This document shows, in pieces, positions 1-4,140 of a DNA stretch of 5,807 nt (within the stretch, counting starts at the first letter, position 1; each line of letters starts with the position of its first letter). The notes under the pieces are model-generated. The model saw only the letters and a program-made list of their open reading frames with translations, made no database searches and was not told the DNA's origin. Location: the NCBI GenBank assembly GCA_016462055.1, contig JAEMTX010000121.1:1-5807 (forward strand), in the 5' to 3' direction. Origin of the DNA: Acidimicrobiia bacterium (GTDB lineage: Bacteria; Actinomycetota; Acidimicrobiia; Acidimicrobiales; Acidimicrobilacustridaceae). A program made the position numbers and the translations under genes.

Positions 1-255
1 GGCCGAGCGCACGCCGCCGGCACAGAACACCACGATCTTTGAGTCACGATCGGGAATACGGCTTTCCACCTGAGCTTCAAGATGTCCTCGGGGAATGAAA
101 ATGGCGTCGGGAATCGCTCCCTGTTCGAACTCATCAGGCTCACGCACGTCAAGAAACACCGTCGCGGGCGCACCGCGAAGCGCTTCGGCCTCGCTGGGTT
201 CGATCTCGGTAATTTGGCTTTTTGTCTGCGACAGAAGGTCTCTGAAGGTCGCCAT
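1..255 (-). CDS. Rhodanese-domain protein, N-terminal part (probably a MoeB/ThiF-type adenylyltransferase-sulfurtransferase)
   Basis: The 85 visible codons form most of a rhodanese (sulfurtransferase) domain. It has the LDVREPDEF strand-loop at residues 35-43, a GAIP...IPRGHLE segment at 46-60, and the persulfide-carrying active-site loop with Cys78 followed by AGGVRS. The gene continues past the window edge. The start is ATG at 255, with GAGG at 265-262 leaving a 6-base spacer. The N-terminus (MATFRDLL, then a short acidic helix) resembles, from memory, actinobacterial proteins in which an N-terminal rhodanese domain precedes a ThiF/MoeB E1-like domain. Those proteins activate the C-terminus of a sulfur-carrier protein for molybdopterin, thiamine or cysteine synthesis. 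Only the rhodanese domain is visible, so the fusion is inference; a stand-alone rhodanese would look the same here. It lies on the same strand as the sirtuin, 91 bases downstream of the sirtuin stop, and may have its own promoter. Confidence 0.85.
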   Translation of the reverse strand, partial: MATFRDLLSQTKSQITEIEPSEAEALRGAPATVFLDVREPDEFEQGAIPDAIFIPRGHLEAQVESRIPDRDSKIVVFCAGGVRSA

Positions 256-309
256 GGTCTGCCTCAAGTGCTCGGGGGATCGAACGATTCACTCGCTCGG
301 GATGAAAAC

Positions 310-322
310 CCTACCTAGTAGG
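310..322. repeat. Short palindrome upstream of the rhodanese gene (candidate operator)
   Basis: CCTAC-CTA-GTAGG is a perfect 5-bp inverted repeat with a 3-base centre. It sits about 55 bases upstream of the rhodanese start, in the 91-base gap after the sirtuin. On the minus strand a TAGGGT hexamer, which fits the actinobacterial TAnnnT -10 pattern, overlaps its downstream arm, so a bound protein could block a promoter there. No convincing -35 is present. It is short enough to be chance. Confidence 0.3.
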
Positions 323-346
323 TCGGCTTTCTGCCACCCCCGGGGT

Positions 347-1126
347 TCATGGGGTGAGGAGCGCAGGCAGAACAACGGACGCCGAGCCGTGAATGACTGC
401 TGTGGCGTGTTGATCGAACGGGGTCGGCTCGGCATTGACGATGATGACGGCACGCCCAGCCTCGAGGGCCAATGGCACCATCGCGGCAACCGGATAGACG
501 CTCAAACTTGTGCCCACGGCCAACAACACTTCGGCTTCCGTTGCCGCCAGTTCCGCCCGCATCAAATCAGCAGCCACCAGCGATTGCCCGAACATGATCG
601 TCGCCGATTTCACGATTCCGCCGCATGGCAGACAATGAGGATCTTCCTCCCCCGCTCGGACTCGATCGAGGGCCTCGACCATCGGCCCACGAGCGCCACA
701 GTTGACACATTCCCAGCGATGCACGGTTCCATGTATTTCAACGATCTTGTCTGGCGAATTGCCGGCGATCACATGAAGTCCGTCGATGTTTTGAGTCACC
801 AAGGTGTGCAGCCTCCCCGATCGCTCGAGTTCGACAAGGGCCTTATGTCCATCATTTGGTGATGCGCTGAACATGTCTGACTGAAGTCGAATCTGCCACG
901 CGTCTCGGCGAACCTGCGGGTCCTCGACGTAGTGCTGGATCGTCGACCGCTTCTCCGCTCCTGGATTTCGAGTCCACACTCCGTTGGGGCCTCGAAAATC
1001 TGGAATACCGGAATCGGTACTGATTCCTGCTCCGGAGAGCACCGCTACCGAAGATGCCGACTCGAGCACTCTTCGTGCAAACGCAACTGCCGTTGCATCA
1101 ATCGGCTCATCGTCCGGAAACACCAT
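347..1126 (-). CDS. cobB: NAD-dependent protein deacylase, sirtuin (Sir2) family
   Basis: Sirtuins remove acyl groups from lysine using NAD+, giving nicotinamide and O-acyl-ADP-ribose. In bacteria they regulate acetyl-CoA synthetase and other enzymes in the cytosol. The complete fold is visible, numbered from the ATG at 1126. The NAD-binding GAGISTDSGIPDFRG lies at residues 32-46, TQNIDGLH at 111-118, the catalytic His of IHGTVHRWEC at 132, a zinc site of two CxxC pairs (Cys140/143 and Cys165/168), and the AVGTSLSVYPVA cofactor loop near 203-214. The 259-residue length fits the family. The frame stays open upstream to a GTG at 1216, which would add 30 basic residues. I prefer ATG 1126 because it leaves the usual lead of about 30 residues before GAGIS, although its GAGG lies only 2 bases upstream and the GTG has no Shine-Dalgarno at all. 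This cobB is unrelated to cobyrinate synthase CobB. Confidence 0.93.
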   Translation of the reverse strand: MVFPDDEPIDATAVAFARRVLESASSVAVLSGAGISTDSGIPDFRGPNGVWTRNPGAEKRSTIQHYVEDPQVRRDAWQIRLQSDMFSASPNDGHKALVELERSGRLHTLVTQNIDGLHVIAGNSPDKIVEIHGTVHRWECVNCGARGPMVEALDRVRAGEEDPHCLPCGGIVKSATIMFGQSLVAADLMRAELAATEAEVLLAVGTSLSVYPVAAMVPLALEAGRAVIIVNAEPTPFDQHATAVIHGSASVVLPALLTP

Positions 1127-1158
1127 TTCCTCATTGTGGCCGAAGACAACGCTGATGC

Positions 1159-1194
1159 CCAGAAGGCGACCACCCTTAAAAACGGTCCTTCTGG
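1159..1194. repeat. Long inverted repeat upstream of the sirtuin gene
   Basis: CCAGAAGG at 1159-1166 and CCTTCTGG at 1187-1194 are perfect 8-bp reverse complements. Folded as RNA, seven of these pairs (1159-1165 with 1188-1194) stack on a further GACC/GGTC helix (1168-1171 with 1184-1187) after a 2-base bulge, closing a 12-base loop. That makes an 11-pair stem. It lies 33 bases upstream of the preferred sirtuin ATG, so it would be a 5' leader hairpin or a protein-binding site. If the sirtuin really starts at GTG 1216, the repeat is inside its coding sequence. Confidence 0.6.
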
Positions 1195-1235
1195 CCCGTT
1201 GACCATGGACCTTCACAGGATGAAAGTCACTGAAA

Positions 1236-1255
1236 CATCACGAAAGGTCGTGATG
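1236..1255. repeat. Perfect inverted repeat between the divergent sirtuin and unknown genes
   Basis: CATCACGA at 1236-1243 and TCGTGATG at 1248-1255 are perfect reverse complements separated by AAGG. This is a compact dyad of 8-bp arms, the size of a typical dimeric-repressor operator or a stable tetraloop-sized RNA hairpin. It lies 25 bases upstream of the GTG start of the plus-strand gene and upstream of the sirtuin on the other strand, so one regulator could act on both. No T-tract follows on either strand, so it does not look like an intrinsic terminator. Confidence 0.55.
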
Positions 1256-1280
1256 GACGCTGACGTCTTCAGGAGGACAA

Positions 1281-1934
1281 GTGACCCTTATCGCCGATCC
1301 CATTGAGCCAACCACCACCTTCGCGGTTGAGTCGTGGTCCGACCCGGTCATCGATCAACTCGGCCACGACCCGCGCTCTGCCTATGTTGAAGCGTTCTGG
1401 TTGCCGATCCTTGGACCATCTTCGGTATGGCTTCTGCGCCGTCTCGCCGACGGACTCGACCGAAACCCCGAGGGCTTCGAACTCGACCTCATCGATACCG
1501 CCCAATCGTTGGGCGTCGGCATGCGCGGTGGTCGTAATGCTCCGCTCTTGCGCACCTTTGAACGGTGCTGTCGCTTTGGCGCTGCTCGCATGCATGGGCC
1601 GACCTCACTCATGGTTCGTCGTCGCCTTGCACCGCTCACTCGCGCACAAACCGAACGACTCCCCCAGTCGCTTCAGGCTCACCATGACGTATGGCTACGT
1701 CAGCCCCGCACATCGCCATCGTTCGAACAGATGCAGACACGTGCTCGTTCACTCGCGCTTTCAATGATCCAACTCGGCGAAGACAACATCACCATCGAGC
1801 GTCAGCTGCACCGTTGGCGCTTCCATCCAGCTGTCGCTCACGATGCAGTTCGATGGGCACTTGCTCGAGCTCCGCAGGCCGAGGCGCCCACCGCGACGCT
1901 AAAACCGCAGGGAATCAGCGACGACGTGGCGTGA
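1281..1934 (+). CDS. Conserved-looking actinobacterial protein of unknown function
   Basis: The 217-residue protein has no motif that gives a function. The start is GTG at 1281, set by a strong AGGAGG at 1271-1276 with a 4-base spacer. An N-terminal tail of about 27 residues leads into a helical core with PRSAYVEAFWLPILGPSSVW near 31-50 and LLRRLADGL just after. Next comes a segment near 68-98 (LIDTAQSLGVGMRGGRN...RCCRFGAARM) whose spacing looks like a winged-helix or helix-turn-helix unit. A charged stretch MVRRRLAPL near 112-120 and a C-terminal helical part with QLHRWRFHPAVAHDAVRWAL near 175-194 follow. I see no signal peptide or membrane segment. I recall similar unnamed proteins in Actinobacteria, so it is probably a family member and not an orphan, but I cannot verify that. 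The DNA-binding idea is inference only. Its last 20 bases overlap the end of convergent pepA. Confidence 0.85.
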   Translation: MTLIADPIEPTTTFAVESWSDPVIDQLGHDPRSAYVEAFWLPILGPSSVWLLRRLADGLDRNPEGFELDLIDTAQSLGVGMRGGRNAPLLRTFERCCRFGAARMHGPTSLMVRRRLAPLTRAQTERLPQSLQAHHDVWLRQPRTSPSFEQMQTRARSLALSMIQLGEDNITIERQLHRWRFHPAVAHDAVRWALARAPQAEAPTATLKPQGISDDVA

Positions 1935-3387
1935 AGGTGCGAGCGAGTTCGAGGAGCGTGCGCACGCCATAACCGGTGCCGCCCTTTGTGGTTTCGGCGT
2001 CGTCAGCTTCAGACCACGCCGTTCCGGCAATATCAATATGCGCCCACGGGATGCCCTCGCCCACGAACTCTTGGAGGAAGAGCCCCGCGGTGATTGTGCC
2101 GCCGCCCCGTGACCGAGAGATGTTGCGCAAATCAGCAACATCGGAATCGAGAAACGCTCGATAGTCACTTGGCAGTGGAAGCGGCCACATACGTTCGCCT
2201 GCCGATTCGGCAGCATCCTCGACGTCTTCAAGCCATGCATCGCTATTTGACATCACCGCCGCGATTCGACCGCCAAGAGCGATTTCAACTGCGCCAGTCA
2301 ACGTTGCGAGATCGACAATTGCATCGGGCGCGTCTTCAGTCGCCAACGAAAGCGCGTCCGCAAGAACCAACCGACCTTCGGCATCGGTATTGAGAACTTC
2401 AACAGTGGTCCCGTTGCGAATGGTGAGCACATCGCCGGGACGAGTTGCATCGCCATCGCTCATGTTGTCGGTCATGGGTAGATAACCAACGACCTTGCAC
2501 TTCGGGGCAACCGCCCTGAGAGCAGCGAAGCAGCCCAACACCGCTGCCGCGCCACCCATGTCCATCTTCATGGTCATCATGCCTTCGCCGGTCTTGATGG
2601 ACAGACCACCGGAATCAAAGGTGATTCCTTTTCCGACCAACGCGAGCGTGCCCTTTGGCGAACGGGGCGTATAGGTGATCTTCACAAATCGCGGTTCAAG
2701 CGTGGAACCACGATTCACTCCGAGTAGTCCACCGAGTTTCTGCCGACGGATTTGAGCGAGATTCAGCACTTCGATGGTGAACCGTTCGCGACGAGCGAGT
2801 TTGACTGCTTCCTCTGCGAGCGCAGCGGGAGTGAGATCGCCACCTGGCCGATTCACCAGATCACGAGCGAAGTTCTGGGCTTCACCAATTTTCAGACCTT
2901 CGGTAAATGCGTCGGTTGAAGCTTTGCCGCTGATCCCGGCGACGGTGACCGTCGTTAATACAACGGGTTTGGGATCAGATCGGTATTCGGTAAAGCGATA
3001 CGAGCCGAGTACGAGGCCCTCGGCCAATGCCCGCAACGCCGTCGTGCGCTCTGCTGCCGTTCCATCGTTAAGCAGGTCGCTCGCGTCGACAGCGATTCGC
3101 TTGGAGCGAGATCCGGCGCGCACAGCTTGTGCACCAAAGCGACGTAGCCGGTTGTCATCGACAGACTTCGATGGCCCAACGCCGATAACGATGAGTGAAC
3201 GACCGTTAGCGTCAACAACAAATGCCGTCTGATCGGCTGCGCCGGTAAAGCCTTGCGTGTGTAACGCCGCAATCGGCAGTCCACGTGCCTTCAATGCCCG
3301 ATCGGAACACTTGTCAGAGGCAACGGCGACGACGACAGCATCGACAGTCGCAGGGACGGAACGGGCAGGCGAAATCTTCAGAGCCAC
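1915..3387 (-). CDS. pepA: Leucyl aminopeptidase PepA (M17 family)
   Basis: This is a cytosolic dinuclear-metal aminopeptidase that releases N-terminal residues from peptides; the E. coli relative also binds DNA at recombination sites and at carAB. The 490 residues match the family length. The N-terminal macro-like domain spans about 1-150 and the catalytic domain about 160-485. Every expected active-site residue is present at a constant offset of 17 from E. coli PepA: Lys253 and Asp258 (GKGITFDSGG), Lys265, Asp276 (MKMDMGG), and Asp335, Glu337 and Arg339 in the signature NTDAEGRL. It should therefore be active. The start is GTG at 3387, with GAGG 5 bases upstream. It follows the adenosyltransferase gene by 39 bases with no terminator visible, so co-transcription is likely. 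Its stop lies inside the last codons of the convergent unknown gene. Confidence 0.97.
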   Translation of the reverse strand: MALKISPARSVPATVDAVVVAVASDKCSDRALKARGLPIAALHTQGFTGAADQTAFVVDANGRSLIVIGVGPSKSVDDNRLRRFGAQAVRAGSRSKRIAVDASDLLNDGTAAERTTALRALAEGLVLGSYRFTEYRSDPKPVVLTTVTVAGISGKASTDAFTEGLKIGEAQNFARDLVNRPGGDLTPAALAEEAVKLARRERFTIEVLNLAQIRRQKLGGLLGVNRGSTLEPRFVKITYTPRSPKGTLALVGKGITFDSGGLSIKTGEGMMTMKMDMGGAAAVLGCFAALRAVAPKCKVVGYLPMTDNMSDGDATRPGDVLTIRNGTTVEVLNTDAEGRLVLADALSLATEDAPDAIVDLATLTGAVEIALGGRIAAVMSNSDAWLEDVEDAAESAGERMWPLPLPSDYRAFLDSDVADLRNISRSRGGGTITAGLFLQEFVGEGIPWAHIDIAGTAWSEADDAETTKGGTGYGVRTLLELARTFTPRRR

Positions 3388-3426
3388 GAGGACCTCTTTG
3401 TTGGGTTCAGGAGAACGGAACGATTG

Positions 3427-3963
3427 TTACGGCTTCACGGACCGCGTTGGCAACGACGTTCCTTCTTGCCAGCGGGCAAGGGTCCAGAGCAGATCCGACA
3501 AGCGGTTGAGATAGGGAACGACTGCGCTTCCGGGACCAGCCGCAGCAAGGCTGTCTCGCTCGGCACGACGTGCGACCGTTCGAGCAACGTCGAGAAGCGC
3601 ACCAATACGATTCTGGCCCGGCACGACAAACTCTGTCGGCGGTTCGAACTTCGCGCTTGTGCTGTCGATCAAGTCTTCAAGATGGGTAATCATGTCGTCG
3701 GTCACAAGCGTCGCGCCTGCGGTCAACTTGTCACGACTGCCGGGAGCGGCGGCGAGTTCACCCATCACGATCCAGAGGTCACGTTCAAGATGAACGAGAA
3801 GGTCGCCCAATTCGGCGTCGGCTTCCGCACGAGCAAGTCCGAGAAACGATTGCAACTCGTCAACGGTCCCGTAGGCAGTCGGCGCCGCTGAATCTTTTGC
3901 GACACGACCGCCATAGAGCAGTCCAGTTGTGCCGTCATCACCTTTGCGCGTATAGATCTTCAC
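3427..3963 (-). CDS. Cob(I)alamin adenosyltransferase, PduO-type (ATR)
   Basis: It transfers the 5'-deoxyadenosyl group of ATP to cob(I)alamin, making adenosylcobalamin for enzymes such as methylmalonyl-CoA mutase or B12-dependent reductases. The 178 residues form the single-domain PduO/MMAB fold, a trimeric five-helix bundle. The N-terminal ATP-binding TRKGDDGTTGLLYGGRV is at residues 5-21, GTVDELQSFLG at 32-42, the ATP-contacting ARTVARRAER at 127-136, and the cobalamin-side YLNRLSDLLW at 151-160. The usual Asn of VDELN is Gln here, a mild variant. The start is GTG at 3963. There is no good Shine-Dalgarno, but a TAGGCT hexamer ends 7 bases before it, which suggests a leaderless message. It is divergent from metH and is followed by pepA after 39 bases. 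It is not CobA/BtuR-type, which has a different P-loop fold. Confidence 0.95.
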   Translation of the reverse strand: MKIYTRKGDDGTTGLLYGGRVAKDSAAPTAYGTVDELQSFLGLARAEADAELGDLLVHLERDLWIVMGELAAAPGSRDKLTAGATLVTDDMITHLEDLIDSTSAKFEPPTEFVVPGQNRIGALLDVARTVARRAERDSLAAAGPGSAVVPYLNRLSDLLWTLARWQEGTSLPTRSVKP

Positions 3964-3970
3964 GACCGCG

Positions 3971-3976
3971 AGCCTA
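3971..3976 (-). promoter_or_regulatory. Candidate -10 box for a leaderless adenosyltransferase transcript
   Basis: Read on the minus strand the hexamer is TAGGCT, matching the actinobacterial TAnnnT consensus. Seven bases separate it from the GTG at 3963, so transcription would begin at or next to the start codon. This fits the lack of a Shine-Dalgarno there. I see no convincing -35. Confidence 0.4.
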
Positions 3977-3992
3977 GAGGCAGCGAGGCAGC
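3977..3992. repeat. Tandem 8-bp direct repeat upstream of the adenosyltransferase
   Basis: GAGGCAGC occurs twice head to tail. The second copy can also pair its GAGGC with GCCTC at 3999-4003. The repeat occupies the spacer between the candidate -10 box and where a -35 would lie for the minus-strand gene. Confidence 0.5.
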
Positions 3993-4030
3993 GAACCCGC
4001 CTCCAGCGTCTGATCCCAACCGCGCTCTGC

Positions 4031-4036
4031 TACCGT
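4031..4036 (+). promoter_or_regulatory. Candidate -10 box for metH
   Basis: TACCGT fits the TAnnnT pattern. A weak -35-like TCTGAT lies at 4009-4014, 16 bases upstream. Transcription would start near 4043, giving a metH leader of about 100 nt. Confidence 0.4.
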
Positions 4037-4064
4037 GTGAGAGTCGAAGCTGACCTGATGGGTA

Positions 4065-4096
4065 GGGCGTGATGCCCCGGCTTGCGGCGAGATCAC
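4065..4096 (+). other. Structured metH leader with mutually exclusive hairpins
   Basis: GGGC at 4065-4068 can pair with GCCC at 4074-4077 around the loop GTGAT. Alternatively that GTGAT (4069-4073) can pair with ATCAC at 4092-4096, enclosing a CCG/CGG mini-helix (4077-4079 with 4085-4087). The two folds exclude each other. This is the arrangement expected of a switching leader, and it lies between the candidate promoter and the metH ribosome binding site. I recognise no known riboswitch core in it. Confidence 0.35.
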
Positions 4097-4128
4097 ATCC
4101 GATGCTCGTTCCGCGCCAAACCATCTTC

Positions 4129-4134
4129 AGGAGA
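4129..4134 (+). promoter_or_regulatory. metH ribosome binding site
   Basis: AGGAGA with a 6-base spacer to the ATG at 4141. It supports this start, which also matches the beginning of the homocysteine-binding domain. Confidence 0.75.
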
Positions 4135-4140
4135 TCCACG

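Noticed and set aside
335..356. Terminator at the sirtuin 3' end formed by CACCCC and GGGGTG around the stop codon
   Set aside because: The stem is only 6 bp with a 10-base loop, it includes the stop codon, and no T-tract follows on the minus strand.
95..862. Plus-strand open frame of 255 codons across the rhodanese and sirtuin genes
   Set aside because: It is antisense to two genes with clear catalytic motifs and gives a low-complexity Arg/His-rich product typical of shadow frames.
4065..4096. SAM-IV riboswitch upstream of metH, suggested by GCCCCGGCTTGC at 4074-4085
   Set aside because: That stretch resembles, from memory, part of the SAM-IV core, but the GGCAACCCUC segment that should follow is missing and the surrounding helices do not form.
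3964..4140. Cobalamin or SAH riboswitch in the shared adenosyltransferase/metH region
   Set aside because: I find no B12-box-like element on either strand, and none of the conserved SAH-aptamer pairs I could recall. A covariance-model search would settle it.
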